Below are positions 12,125 to 25,312 of a DNA stretch of 64,000 nucleotides, one piece after another. Made by a program: the position numbers and the translations under genes. Source of the stretch: Rachycentron canadum (Eukaryota > Chordata > Actinopteri > Carangiformes > Rachycentridae). The first letter of the stretch is position 1. The number at the start of each line of letters is the position of its first letter. Below the pieces are notes generated by a model. It made no database searches. It was given only the letters and a program-made list of their open reading frames with translations, and had not been told where the DNA came from. Location of the stretch: positions 7,281,573 through 7,345,572 of the forward strand of contig CM076658.1 of assembly GCA_038496675.1 (NCBI GenBank). Direction: 5' to 3'.

Positions 12125-12614
12125 TTTAAACCTGCAGTCCGTAACTTTTGCCTCCCCCCTCTGGCAACGAGAGTTATTACACAAACTGCAAGGAAACAAC
12201 GAAAAGCTACACCAACACCAATCCGTTTCTATTTCCATGCTGAAAGCTTTCCTCTGTGCACCAAGTTTCTTTTCTAGCCTTAGCATCAGAAACTTTTCAT
12301 GAATGGTTTTCCCGCCATAAGTGCCGCCATCACTCCTAGTTGCTGTAGCATACTTGGTCTCTGTCGCTGTGGTTGCTCCCCTCTTCAACTGTGGCAAACC
12401 AATCACTTCTGGTTGACTGAAAACACATTGCGACTGGTGTGGCAGCACAGGAGTGACACCACAAACACCACATTTCAAAGTGGTGTACTGCAACATACAA
12501 AGAGATTTACCTGGCACTGATGGGATTTATCAGCAGTGTGTGAACCTTTATGATGAGGGCTTGAATGTAACCTCTGTTCATTTATATGTAAAAGTCCCAC
12601 ACTCCATCTTTAAT
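12125..12614. mobile_element. Probable non-autonomous DNA transposon (MITE-like), degenerate
   Basis: The ends form an imperfect 26-bp terminal inverted repeat. The left end (12125-12150) starts TTTAAACCTGCAGTCCGTAA. The right end (12589-12614), read inward, starts ATTAAAGATGGAGTGTGGGA; about 17 of 26 positions match without gaps. The interior has no transposase and resembles unassigned teleost dispersed repeats that end in a '(C)TTTAA' box. No clear target-site duplication was found, so the family is unassigned. Confidence 0.4.
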
Positions 12615-12814
12615 TTAGTAAATTATGGTTCAGAGGATTCATTGCAGTACAAACATTTGTTGAGCCCTAGATGAATAAATCAATCACAAACACTCACTGA
12701 CAAATTAACTGACACTGCTCTCTTTGTCAGGCTCCACACTAAACACTGTGGTCAAGTAATGTGTGCATGAAGAAATAGAAAGAGACACCTTTTACTTCCA
12801 AGGGAGACGGATGC

Positions 12815-12872
12815 ATATAGGGAGAGAGAGGGAGAGAGAGAGAATGACAGAGAGAGTGAGGGAGGGAGAGCA
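12815..12872. repeat. (GA)n/(GGGA)n tract
   Basis: Imperfect purine tract on the plus strand with GAGAGA and GGGAGA units. Confidence 0.8.
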
Positions 12873-13719
12873 GACGTTGCTAACGCTTAATATCTTCCCT
12901 CTCCAGGGGGCCGGGACTGAGGGCCCCTCTGCTGTCAGCTGCAATAGGACCAGCCTTTTTGTGAGTGCCCAAGGTTCGTTAAGGGCTATTAATGGAACAC
13001 AGTATCCCTTGTGCAGGAAACTTGTCAGTGTTTCATTAGAGACTGATAAACATATAATACATAAGTGTCAAACACAGTGTGTGTGCAGTGTCTTCGCAGT
13101 GCAATGCGGCGGCAGGAGGGGAAAAGGATTTTGGGATTGCAGTGCAACAGCCATTCCCATGCTCTATACTGACAATATTAATGATTTCATGAAGAGGGAG
13201 GAGTGCGGGGGACACGTCAGTGCTATGGAGCATGCTGTTGGCATCATACAGAGCAAGTCTATAACTGGGGTGCAGCTTGGCAAACACTGAACTTTATTAT
13301 AGTCTTGAACAGTGTTCTAAGTAAAGAAAAGTATTCTTGGGTCGATATCTAGCCAAGATAAGACAAGCTGGCATATCTCTGTTGCTCTCTTCTAGCAGGC
13401 TGGGCCCAAAAGTACAAGAAAAAGAAATACATCATATTCAATTAAAGTTCTTTTTTCACCACTACTGAACAAATCAGCCCACAGCTGGGACTCTGGGTCT
13501 AGTTCACAAAGTCCTTTTGATCATTATGTGGCAGTAAGAGAGTTTGGAGTCCCATGGAGTATGGGACCAAGCTGATCTTATTATGATAATTGGAATACAT
13601 CAACTTCAGATAGCACTAATGGAGTGAGATTTCAGTGATCAAGAGCACATATTCGACTGTAGAAGCAAGTCCACTTTTTTATAAGGAGGCATTATGCAAT
13701 GCTCTGGTTGTGTTCCCAG

Positions 13720-14130
13720 TAGGCAGCTACTGAGACCGCCAGCACAACCGAGAGTACGCTTTTAGCTTTGGTGTTGGAAGCGATGCTACACTCTGTGATG
13801 TTTAGCGCCGAAGAGAAGTGTTACTGCGGTGAAGTTACATCTTTTTCCCCATGAGTGAGTAATTGGTTACCATGACCATTAATCAGTTAATCTTCTCTTT
13901 TTACCCCCTCTCTTCAACAGAGAAATATCAGAGGTTCAATAATTAAAAACGTGTCAGGTGAAAGTCCAACGCGCTTCCTCACACTGTATGTTCTCACATT
14001 CCCTGCTTTGTTCATCTTATTAACCTCCTCTCCACTCGCCGCGCCTTTAAATGAAATCTTTAGCCCTTTACATGTGAAATTAAAACTGCCCTCCCTTGAG
14101 CGCTTTTAATTATTCTTCTTGAGGAGAAAC
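13720..14130. promoter_or_regulatory. Candidate conserved element
   Basis: Complex sequence with several CpGs (CAACCGAGAGTACGC, TTTAGCGCCGAAG), GGTTACCATGACCATTAATC and TCAATAATTAAAAACG. It is preserved between a T-rich patch and a pyrimidine-rich run. Confidence 0.3.
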
Positions 14131-15109
14131 TTCCACTTCCACTTTTGTCAGAGCGGCCTTCTTTCTTCCCAATCGCCCTTTCCTCACTCCCACTCACTGC
14201 CCTGGTCTGTCATGCTTCACTCCTCCCTCCAGTCCACTGCTCCCTTTTTTTTTTCCTTTTCTCTTCTTCTGCGAGTCTGTTTAATTCTCACCTTGCTCTG
14301 CCCTTGTCATCAAGCCGTTGAAGCACAAAGCCAGGAGCAAGGGAGTGTTTACTCATTTCCCCACTACATTACCCCTCCTATTAATCACTGCATGGAAACT
14401 TCTGGACACTGAAACATCTCTGCAGTCGCAGCCCCAGCTGTCCCCTATGCTAACAGGGCCGACCTTAAATAACTGGCATACTGGATATTATCGTGTATTA
14501 TTTTACAGTTACGAGATAGAGTCCACTGTGAAGTCGTGAACCACTTGTTTGTTCAAGTAAACTCCCCCAAGTCATTATATCAAGGGATTCAATGTCATTG
14601 TTCAATTTTTTTCTCAAAAAATGCCTTTGTTGAAACTTAACATAATGATGGTCATTGATAAACACAAAGTTGAAGCAAACATGGGTTGGTTGACATTGAA
14701 ATGCACAATATATTATGTGCACACAGGACAGGCAGAGGTTAGTGTCTCTAATTAATCAAATTTAATTGCATGTAAATTGTATTTTAAATGCAGATGAGGA
14801 AAAAATAAAAAGCAGATTTTTAGAGAACGCACCCTCCTGTTACTCTACTTGTTCTATTTGTTGAGATCATAGCGTATAAAAATGAACAGTTTATAAAAGT
14901 AAGCTCTGTCTGCTAAGCCGTTGTTTAATATCAAGGCTTCTACAGAGAAATGCTGAATTGTTTTCAACTATATCTTTGAAAAATGCTTTTTTAAAAAATA
15001 GATATGAGAGATTTCCATTCAAGAGACCTATGTGCCCAACCTGGACTGTGAACAAGGCAAAGCTGCTGCAAAGAATTCTTATGAAATTCAATTAACACAC
15101 CAACAGCTT

Positions 15110-15310
15110 TCCATTTTCTCTCCTGCTCTAATTCCCACATTCCCCCTGAAATGACTGCATTCCCTGCGATTATGCTAACCGCTTGGAGTGCACCATAAAT
15201 TCACAGGTCTGGGAAAGGCTGTAACGAGAGCTCCTTAAATATGGGAAGGAGACGTTTGAGAAGATGGATCGCCGTGGGCTAGCAGTAGACCGGCAGTGGG
15301 CAGGGGGAAC
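15110..15310. promoter_or_regulatory. Candidate conserved element
   Basis: Repeat-free sequence with GCGATTATGCTAACC, ACCATAAATTCAC and CTTAAATATGGGAAGG (CArG-like). Texture-based call. Confidence 0.3.
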
Positions 15311-15469
15311 TTGTTTGTGAAACACATGCTACTAGCTGCTATACTGCTTCTAATGAGGCTATGGACATAAGCGGCATTATCATTAATGATTGAACCCCTC
15401 CTTTTCCTGCTCTTTCTTCATGTTTTTTTTTTGTTTCTCCTTTCTTGCCACAGCCCCCTGTCCTTTTGC

Positions 15470-15920
15470 AATTATTGTTTTACTGGATCGCCCAAGGCGG
15501 CAGGCTGCATGCGTGTCGGCTATATATGGGAAAGCGACAGAACCCAAAATATTTGAAATTCAAATAAATGAGTAATGTAAATAGTTTTGAGAGAGTTTAC
15601 CCAGTGAACAATGGCCCCTTATGAGACACAAGTGCGACAGAGGGAGAGAGAACAGGACTGCTGGTGTGGGGATCAGAGCGGTGGGGGTTGAAGGGATGAT
15701 CCAACACAATGTGGCCCTTCTCCTAAAGCAACTTGTTATCAGGCGCTACGCAGAGCCCCCCATTCAATCTGCATTTAAATACTTTTCAGTCCACTCACTC
15801 ATTTGCATTCATTTCTCCCATTATATTTGAAAATGGCCAAATGTCTAGCCAGCACAATGTGAGAGCCTATCACCGGCCAGGGGAAGCCCACACCTGATGC
15901 CAATTTAGCCTGCTTGGATC
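15470..15920. promoter_or_regulatory. Candidate conserved element with an octamer
   Basis: Complex sequence with an exact octamer ATTTGCAT (15801-15808) beside CATTCATTTC, and the stretch GCATTTAAATACTTTTCAG just before it. Texture and motif call. Confidence 0.3.
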
Positions 15921-16024
15921 TATTCATTGCCATGGCCTGATCTGACAACTCCAGCTCTTCCCTATCCAGGAGACTTTTCAATTGGATCTGCTTGTGGTGA
16001 CAAAATTGTTTTGCTCATTGAGTT

Positions 16025-16120
16025 TCTTTTTTTTTTTTCTTCCTCTTCTGTCCCCCCCACCCACCCCTCCCCTTTTCCGTCTCGCGCTCCCTCTCTCATC
16101 GTCACTCCCTCCGTCTGTGA
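16025..16120. repeat. Pyrimidine-rich tract
   Basis: T(13) followed by C/T-rich sequence on the plus strand, with few purines. Confidence 0.7.
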
Positions 16121-16899
16121 GTCTGGGTGTCTATTTGGGAGCCATGGGAAAAGGAGAGGCAAATGATTCTCAGTGGCTTCTGATTTCCACTATTTGTTCA
16201 GCATTAGGCCCACTTATCTCTGAAAGAAAAAGCAACATGTGGAGAGAAAGTGACAGGCAGAAACTCAGCCTCACTAACAGGCCTATTGTGTGCTGAAGAT
16301 CTGCATTCAAACACGAGGGGCCCTCTAACTCTTTTTCTCTCTCCCTCCCTCTCTCTCTCACTATAAAACGCGCACATACTTGTGCATAGACCTCTGTCGC
16401 AGTCAATTACTGCTGCTAATCTGTACTGCAATGGAGAGTAAATATTTCATTACTTTTTCAAATAAACAGTTGGTCTGAGCCCGTGAAGTGTCATCTATCC
16501 TGTGAAAGGAGCGGTGACGTTCACATTCAATTACACCATAAAACCACCAAGCTTCTGAAGTGGACTTTTTTGTGCTGAGAGCACACTACTAAAATCATTA
16601 GACTTGGTAGCAACATCTTGAGATGAAAAGCTGAGTTGAGAGCCCACCATTTACACAACAGCACCTTTTCTTTGGCCCAAAAACATTCTGAGAGCGCTGC
16701 CCCCACCCTTCCCTTCCTCTTCCTCCATAATGCTCTCTCTTCCCTTGCTTTTAAGCCTTACAGAAAAGTTCATCAGAGTTGGTGCGTCTAAGCAGCTCAG
16801 CAGAGACACACAACACTGTCTTCTCCGCGACATACTAACTAAGTAGTGTTGTGTGAGATTAGTAGATGAAATAATGCGAGGAGCGGGGAGGGCAGGAGG

Positions 16900-17420
16900 G
16901 GAGGGGGACTGGCGGGGGGTTGACAGAGAGATCCCAGAGTCTACTGCTCATTAATCACTGCAGCGTCTTTGACCTTTCATTTGCCAAGGGCGCAAAGAGA
17001 GGAGGAGGAGGGTGGCCGCTGCTGCTAACGCTGCCCAGGAAAGACGGAAGGTGAGCTAGAGTGAGGGGAGGAAAAAAGCCGGTGAGGAGACGCAAAAACA
17101 TGACAAAGAGAGACGGTGTGGTGGTACAGAGATATGCTCAAGTCCAGAGAAGATGCCACAACACATTCTTAATGAAGAGTGAAATTAATCAGCTTCACGG
17201 GCTGTTAGATGAATCAGGCATTTCCCAGCCCCTAGGTGGTATCAGCTGCTCTGCTCTGCTCACCAGGCCTGATAAAGACCGATAGGCCCCTTGCCCATTT
17301 ACACATGTTATTAAAAGAATTACAAAGATGTCTGCTCGGCTCCCTCCCTTCACACTAGCCTGGGCTTCGGGAACCGGGTGCTGGAAATGGCAAGGGGGTG
17401 TGACATTAGCACCAGGCATA
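16900..17420. promoter_or_regulatory. Candidate conserved element
   Basis: Complex sequence with CTCATTAATCACTGC, TTTGACCTTTCATTTGCC (nuclear-receptor half-site), GTGAAATTAATCAGC and GGCCTGATAAAGACCG. A GA-rich patch at about 16995-17015 interrupts it. Confidence 0.3.
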
Positions 17421-17487
17421 TTTTTAGCATCTGGCTGCTCAGCTCTTAGTTACCAGGTGGGATGTTATGACTGAAGGCAGCCAGGCA

Positions 17488-17505
17488 GTGGTGGTGGTGG
17501 TGGTG
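17488..17505. repeat. (GTG)6 trinucleotide run
   Basis: Six perfect GTG units. Confidence 0.9.
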
Positions 17506-17954
17506 AGAAAAGCTTGACACACCACAGCTATCAAAGAGGAGTGATTGTGTATCTGTACACATTTGTGTGACAAGAGAGTGAAAGAGAGGAGGATAAGTGA
17601 CAGAGAAAGAGAGAAGTTGTACAGCTGTAAAAGCTGAATTGTGACCCTGCTTTAGAGACTTGTGTTGATTGATATGTAAAATGATGCCTGTTATACATCA
17701 TTACATCTCTATTGTCTATTGTAACTTGGAAACACACTCCTGTAATTAGATAATGAAGTCTCAATGTTTCACAACGAGAGCGCTGTAAAAAACACTTTGG
17801 TCTAAATAATTAAGCTACAAATAAGCATGAGAGAAAATAAATGATAATGCGGGCTAATCAAATGAAAATAATGCCACTTACGGAATCAATACAGAGGAAA
17901 TGAGTGATACAACTGTAACATAGTTTAGCATCAAATATGGTGGGCAGTTATTAA

Positions 17955-18130
17955 TATACATTTAAGCTTATTTTTAACCCTAATTGATGTTCAAGGTTAA
18001 TCTAATCAGACCAATTGTACCTCTGAAGAGCCTGCTCCAATTTAATTGGCTATTTTTATTGCCTCAGCGAGATTTTAATTGAAACCAAAGGGGATCTAAC
18101 AACAACTGTGACATGTTGATGTCTGGGGGA
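17955..18130. promoter_or_regulatory. Candidate conserved enhancer, strongly homeodomain-like
   Basis: Repeat-free sequence with three TAATTG-type cores in about 100 bp (CCTAATTGATG, AATTTAATTGGC, TTTTAATTGAAAC), plus GGTTAATCTAATCAGACC and GGCTATTTTTATTGCC (MEF2-like). Among the strongest enhancer textures in the intron. Confidence 0.4.
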
Positions 18131-18479
18131 TAGTTATAAATATGTGACAAAATATGTGCATTATTAATGTGATTTCTTAATGCATTATTGTAATGTGTCC
18201 CCAGAAACACAAAGATATTACTTTACGCAACAAGGAGGATGGAGGGGGAGGTTGGGGGGGGTCAGAGAAATCATTTCATCCTGAATATGTCAACAAAATA
18301 ATACAGAGACATTTTCCTCCGACTCCAGGCAAATCTAGTGTTGTTAACATTGCAGGGAGAAATTTGAATTTGTCAAAAGAAAAGCTAACAGTGCCACGGA
18401 GGCTGTGGAGGCACGAATCTACTCTATAATGCACATCTTGAGAAAACTGGCCTTCACCCAGTTGGTACAATTGAAATCT

Positions 18480-19990
18480 TGATTAAAGTGTTAACTCAGC
18501 TGTCAGCATGTTCAAAGCTTTTTTTCTTAAGGGCTACAGGTTCAAGAATAGTGTTACCACCTACACTGGAAAAGCGATGAGACCATAAAAAAAAAATCTC
18601 ATTGATTCAAAAGAAGAGATTACATTGTATCTGACACAGACATGAACATTAGCATGAGACTCCTGGATCAAATTCTGCACAGCAGCAGTAGGCATTGATG
18701 ATATCGATCAGAATCACGGCTACTACGACAATACATGGACCATCATTTGGCTCTTTGAAAACACACCTCCTCTCCTCCTAGACATTTGTGTGAAATTTTC
18801 CTGAATCTGAATGAATTTATCCTCATTTGGCAGAGCTGTGATATTAGAGGTAAAAGGCTTATTAAATGTGTGGCTGCTTCCTGCTGACAGATCCACTGAG
18901 AATTTAGGGGCACACAGCATTCAGCACTGGTGGAGCGTTGTTATTTGTCCTCTAAGGGATGACAGTTACTCTTTACCAGTGCTTTAAATATCAGACCTAT
19001 TTCCAGACCTGAAATGACAGAGGTTAAGATAAGGAAAGATATAGAGAGAAGCAAATAAGAGGACGAAGAGATAAAGTGAGAAAAGGTAAAAAAAAAAAAA
19101 AAACTTAGCATTGCTCTGTCCTCTGCGAATGAAAAGAGTCCCATAGTCCCACAGTAAGAGTGGAAAACACCACCTACTCAAGCCTGACATCTGTATAAAA
19201 ACAAAAATAATCTGCTGTCAGCAGAATGTTCAATGACTCCTATCACCCGGGTGCTGATAAAGACTCTGGCCGCTGTAAGGATTGGGCTGTTATGTGAGGG
19301 GCTCAGTGGATTGGAATGCATGCTAATTGCCATCAGAAATATGTGGTGAGCCTTACAATTTCTGGCATTGCTCCGCACCTTGGCGAAGGACATGCCAGAA
19401 GGGTTCTAGCAAAACAAAGATTAATGAACAGTGTTGAATCGCTGTAATGCCATGTCAACAGTACCATACATTTCATTACAGAGGTCACCAGTGCCTCTGT
19501 GTTAATGCCATGCGAAAATTTTTCACAGCACAAGTCTTAGTCCTTCCAGCAAGCTGAAAACAGGAGATAAATATTTTACTTGTTGGATGATATTATACTG
19601 TTGATGTGATTACACGGACCTATTTACAGTGGCCAAATGCACATTTATTCAGCCAAAGGTATTAAAAAAAGGGCGTGGAAAATGTAAAAGTCCACAGTAT
19701 CACTGCAGTGACAGTAGGAAAATATATTCAATGTGTCAGTATAATCCACTGTGTCAGTAAAACCTGATGTTCTAAACAGGAGCAAACCTCCCCTTTTAAA
19801 TAATTGATATTTTCTGATTAAATGTGGCAGTTTGGAGATAATGAATTCTTTATAGTGTGCCTTGAGCAACTCAACAGCTTTGCCCTGCATGACAGCTTTA
19901 TGGGGCGTCTTTTTGCCCAAATTTTGAAAGTTTAACCTATGTAGATCAATGTGCTTCCTTAAAAGAGTTTAATAAATTAAAGTGCAGGGG
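18480..19990. other. Intron 1 segment with little distinctive content
   Basis: Ordinary AT-rich intron with an A(15) run at about 19089-19104. No gene, transposon or clear enhancer-like block was recognised. Confidence 0.55.
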
Positions 19991-19999
19991 GCTTTTTTT

Positions 20000-20260
20000 C
20001 CTCAGCGAGCAGAAAAAGCTGATGAGACAGGTTTAGTTTAATCTCAGGCAATAGAAGTCATTAACCATTCTCCTAGGAATTAAAATATAGCTTGCCCTTT
20101 TCTTCTCTCACTTATCATTAGCATCACTTTAATCTCCCCACGTTTCACACTGCTATTTTAATCATTACTTACTGCCTTTTGACAACTGAAGAACATGGCT
20201 TCTCCCCGCTCAGGCAATATCCTGATTTTAGCTGACAAAATGTAGGACATCATTTAAAAA
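20000..20260. promoter_or_regulatory. Candidate conserved element
   Basis: Repeat-free sequence with GTTTAATCTCAGGCAATAG, TTATCATTAGCATCAC, ACTTTAATCTCC and TTTTAATCATTACTTAC, a cluster of TAATC/CATTA homeodomain cores. Confidence 0.3.
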
Positions 20261-22370
20261 TATCTAAATTTCCTCTTCCTTTTTTATTCTTCTTACTTCC
20301 ACTCTTCAGACCCCTGAATGTCTGTCTATTTATATCAAAGAAGGCACAAAAGACAAGAAGAGATTGAATGGACGACATTCAAAATGCAATTTGAGTTCGC
20401 TACAAGGGTAACGAAATATAGTCTATAGTTTATTTGTATCTATCATGTTATTTTAATGGATAGTGAACTGCAATACTGCTCTATGTGGGTCATGTAGGGT
20501 GTTGGGGGGTATATTTGTCTGCCCTTGAATCAATGAACATTTACAACAGAAACCACATATCTCCAGAGCAGAATATAAATAAAGTATTATGACCAGTCTC
20601 TCAATGACAATGACAGATGTAGGGCAAGCAATTTCTTCAACTTTTGTTTCTTTATTGTTACTCGTAACAGTAAAACCGAACAATAGGAGTGGATCTGGAG
20701 CATGATTAATTTGGAATGATGAAAAAAAAGGTTACAATGGCCTACAGCTGATAGAGTATTATATTTCTAAATTTGGTATTGTGTGAAATTTGCAGTTTGG
20801 GGATTTGATCCAAATTCAGCAAACTTAATTTTTTTTTTTTTTTTAACAAAATGTTACATTAGTGTGGCTACTGCTGTAAAACTATTAGTGTGACACATTA
20901 CAGATACCCCACATAAGTCCCATGATTCAGTTCTCGCTCTTAATATATAAAGAGAAAGTCGATACAGCTTCATGTTTATGCAAATAGACACATTTTTGCG
21001 TCATTACATTTCATTTCACTGATTCAACAGTAATCCATCTAAGCTAGTGTAGTTCTCCCCTAAAATATATGAAATTGAACTAATCTGCTTTTCCCTCAGT
21101 GACTCAGTACTTCACTGCCTTTTCTAAAACTGTGCCAAGATTAAAGGCATTACCAAAGAACAGAAACCTCAAGTCCTTTAGATTAGTGTTCAATTACTTA
21201 ATCCTTTAATAGAATTTGAGTTTTGTCCAAAACAACAAAGTACCTCAAATGCACATTATTATTGCTGTCAAAAGCAACAAGCAGATTAAGTATAACTGTT
21301 ACAGAAAGGTTTAACTCTTCAGATTCTGTGCACATACATCCCTTCTACCAGTGGAAAAACTGATATAACGATCATTTAGTGAAACTTATGGATGGCATGT
21401 TGTCCTAATGAGCCAGACAAGCAAATGCGGAGCTTGAGACTTCAGAGTAACTTGAAGACTGCATCTAAGAACACTCCTCTATTGAGAGGAATAAAAGCCG
21501 TTGTTCTCCTTTCCTAGTCATTGGGTGCACATGAACATAAGACCAGAACCCTCCCTCCTTTCCTCTCTTCAAACCCTGCACCTCCCTCCCTTTCTCCTGC
21601 CTCAATTTAAAAATCAACACTGAGCTTGTTCTCTAAACGGTTGGAAGCAGTTTATGAACATTTCAACAATAAAATCCCCTCCTCTTACATCAAAAAGAAG
21701 CTAGATTCATTTCTGATCTCTATCCAAGTTCAAAGGCTAAGTTAAAGTGATACTTCAAAGAAGCGTGTAATCAAAGACATGCAGCTGTTAAAACAATCTT
21801 TTGTTAGTACATTGTCTTCAAACCAGACTCTTCACAAAATCCCCAAATGAAGGCAAGCAGAATCAAATAAGTTACATTAAATCATTCTGAGTGGGAAGCT
21901 TTGGTGTCATGCTAGAATAAATGCAACACTAAAGATTTACTACTATTTACAGCAGCTGAAGCAGTACAATAAGCCTGGTATCCTGCCGCAGGAAAAACTA
22001 CCATGGTCCTCTTAAATATGCCAAGGGCTCGAGGCACAGTAAAATATGCCCTAGACAAAAATGAGGCATTTTGACAAATTAAGCACCGAGTTATGAAGGC
22101 TACATTGTTGTATTTGATGATGTATCCTTGCCTCCCTTTTGCAAGGCTCTCTGGCTCTGTGTAAGCAGTATAATGTCCTATCAGTCTTTTCACTGTGGCC
22201 TGCTGCACTGTGTCATTTCATTTTCTTCACAAGGGCAAGTTGCAGCTGTATTAACAAGTCCCTATCACTACTTGATGGCATTGAAATTTTAATGCTAGAC
22301 CATCCAAAAGGAGTTACGTGGAACAGAGGGAAAAAAAAAAAGTGTGTGGGGGGTGGGTGGGGAGCTTTGC
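20260..22370. other. Intron 1 segment, mostly unremarkable
   Basis: AT-rich intron with a T(16) run at about 20829-20844, an octamer ATGCAAAT (20978-20985) and a G-rich patch at 22330-22362. No gene was recognised. Confidence 0.55.
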
Positions 22371-22379
22371 CAGTCCACT

Positions 22380-22600
22380 GGCTTGGCTTAATTTTTTAAT
22401 ATGCGTTAGCACCTTGCTTTAATCCGACTCTAATGTACATCGTCAGGGGTTACTGTTGAGATAGAGAAAGGGGCTGTCAATCAAAGCTTGGTCAAATTAT
22501 ACCCAGACTCCATTAGGTTTAAAATAGAGTGATGAGGTCTAGCACGAGTCAATCAAATCATTTAAGGATGGCTGTTAGGGTTATTACGTTCTACTTGTTA
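22380..22600. promoter_or_regulatory. Candidate conserved enhancer with PBX-MEIS sites
   Basis: An exact PBX-MEIS composite CTGTCAATCA (22474-22483; TGATTGACAG on the minus strand) runs into ATCAAAG. A second TCAATCA lies at 22549-22555. The surroundings (GCTTTAATCCGAC, GACTCCATTAGG) are complex and repeat-free. Confidence 0.4.
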
Positions 22601-23518
22601 TGGAACCTACTCTTACCTTTATTACCAACGCTGGCAAGTAAAAGTGAATGATCACTGAATTGCACCTGTTGTTTTCAGCTGAAACATCCTGTTGTAAATT
22701 GTCTTTTCACTCATGTTTATACTGTCTCTCATGCAGAAAACCTGAAACTATACACCTACAAGTCATCTGTGTCTAGTAGAATTATATTACAAAGTGAGTG
22801 CTTTGACAATTTAGAATGACAGATGATATGAAAAATATTAAAATCTTTAACAAAATCGGCATTTAATAATAAAAATTCCCTGAATTACATTAAAAGTAGA
22901 GAGAATAATATGTTGAAAGATTAAGTCTACATGTAGCTAGGTCTACTTTACATTTTGGTAACATACAGACTACTAACCTGAACATCAGAAGATCCAAACA
23001 GGAGAGGCGCAGGACACCACATGGAAAAAGAAAAAACAAACAAGAGAAAAAGTCAGTATGATAATGATATCCTAATTTTCAGAGAGTATAACTTATTAAC
23101 TAAGTGAACGAGAGGAACCATAACGCGTTTCATCTCCAGAATAAAGACTTTCACACTGTGTTTTGCTTTTTTGGGCATGACTCCTTAGATGAGTGTAATT
23201 GCCAAATAAGACAAAGCAGATGCATCTGTTCTGTGAGGCGTCCACAAATTTTTGGAGGGAAAATCTGTAAGTGAATAACAGGCCAACTGACAATATGTGT
23301 AAAATGAGAGTACTGTTGTGAAACATTTTCATTTGGACTGTTTGTAAACATGACACGAGCTGTATAACTGCCAGGCAGCTCTTAACAGCCACATTTCCAA
23401 CTAACAGAAAAGTGGGGGAAAGACAAATTGCCAAAAATGACATTATCATTTCCGTATATGTCACAAGGCAAGTAGATCTATGTCAGCCACTGAAAAGAAA
23501 GTGTGTGTGAACCTGCCT

Positions 23519-23540
23519 GTATGTGTGTGTGTGTGTGTGT
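23519..23540. repeat. Short (GT)n microsatellite
   Basis: About ten GT units with one interruption near the left end. Confidence 0.85.
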
Positions 23541-24214
23541 AAGTGAGCGAGTCTGTGTGTGTCTGACCTGCTCCATCTGGAGGATTCGAGCACTCGGGGG
23601 CTGTCACACAATAGGGAGACGAAAGCCCGCTGAAGGATAACAAATGACTTCATGGCAAAACAGCCATTGAAATTCTTTCAGTATGTGGCATTAAAAACAA
23701 CTGAACAAATAGAGATAAGAAGGTGGGTAGGATTTGAAATGAGATTTTTTTTTTTCACTCTCCCCTCTCCCTTCCTCTCTCCCTCAGCTTAAAAGCTAAA
23801 CAAAACAAATGGAGCTTATTACTGCAGATTACCTTACACTGGACAGATTCACCGCATGAGGCCTAGTGTAAACAACGTCTTTCTCTCCCTGTACTAACTA
23901 TGTGCCATTTATAACAGTGCACAATCATATCCACGGTGCCCATAGATAAACCAAAAATATATCCTGGCCAGCAGTTTAAAAATATAATTATTTAAGGGAC
24001 GGTTTCCATGTGGGTTTCCATAGCAAACACTGATAAACCAATTACCCTGTTATATTACTTCTGCATAAACAGTGTCTGTCATAGGAGCCATACACTGACT
24101 GGGTGTCAATGAGCCAAAGGAAAATCCATCCTTCCCACAGCGTTAGACCTCTTTGTTAACACCAAAACACCCAAACAGTGTTTTCTATTTTCCAACAGAC
24201 TAATTCATTTTCTT

Positions 24215-24242
24215 AAAAAAAAAAAAAAAAAAAAGAAAAAAG
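24215..24242. repeat. Poly-A run
   Basis: A(20) followed by GAAAAAAGAAAAG on the plus strand. No SINE body is recognisable beside it. Confidence 0.85.
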
Positions 24243-25263
24243 AAAAGGCAATATAGTCTAGTACTATTTTGTCTTTTTGTGTAGTTTAACTGTAACTTTT
24301 CTTGTGATTGCAGGCAACTTTGACAATGCAAGCCTGGAACAAATATTCATTAAATCGTTAAGAGGCGCAGTAAACAAATAAGTTTCCATTCACTAGTCTT
24401 AGTGTTGGGATCGTCAAAACAAACAGCTGGTGGAGCTAATTCTCTATTTAGGTGCCATTTCACTATTGCTGAAGAGAGTGCAACGAGATGATGTAATTAA
24501 TAGAGTCAAACCTCAAACGAACAACAACAACGTGGAAAACAAGATGCAAATATGGCATTTTCTGTTTAACAGAAGGTTAGAGTCTCCTTATCGCCCTTAT
24601 CACACAGATCAAATGGGGTTTTTTTTCTCTTCTCAGTGAAGCCGAAGTTTTAGTGGGCGCTTAAGTCACATGCTTCATGTACATCATGATTAGTTTACTT
24701 GGTCTGTTTCCATTGCATTTTGTCACATTTTGTTTTTAACAATACAAATAAATTTAAGCTTTTTGTCTGGTATTTCAACTTTTTTTCTTCCAAATTTCAA
24801 GGGTTTCTCTCCATATTTTATGAGCAAATTCAAAATGCACATGAACAGATGTATTGAAAGACACTTGATGACTGATGTAAAGCTCCACCATCTTATCTAG
24901 AGATGGGCAGAGTGACAATATTGAGAAATAATAGATTTTGTGAGGCAATTTCCTTTCAATTCTCCAGTTAAATAGCTATTATCTACACAGGGTGTAAACG
25001 GTCAAAGGAGTGGAGTTTAAAGGCAGTATGATTCATGTTAGGTACAAGGGGCAACAAACACAAAACTATTGCACAGAAACAACCTGCTCAAAATTTATCA
25101 TGCGACCTAGTCGGCCTAACAATCAGGCGTTAAAGAGAACAAAAGCCCATTCCAAATAAATTCCCACTGTATTTGTGCTGGGATTTGATTTACTGGCCTG
25201 TGGGGAGGCACCATTTGGTAGCACAAGAAGAGGCGGGGAGAGGTAGGTGGTGTCTGAGAAGAC

Positions 25264-25268
25264 TGTGT

Positions 25269-25309
<41 letters not shown>
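25264..25309. repeat. (GT)n microsatellite
   Basis: About 22 GT units with one GTAT interruption near the left end. Confidence 0.95.

Positions 25310-25312
<3 letters not shown>

Noticed and set aside
12113..12517. Minus-strand 134-codon open frame
   Set aside because: It lies within the MITE-like element and has no transposase motif.
12763..13290. Plus-strand 175-codon open frame
   Set aside because: It starts in a GA-repeat tract and has no recognisable domain; it reads as translated intron.
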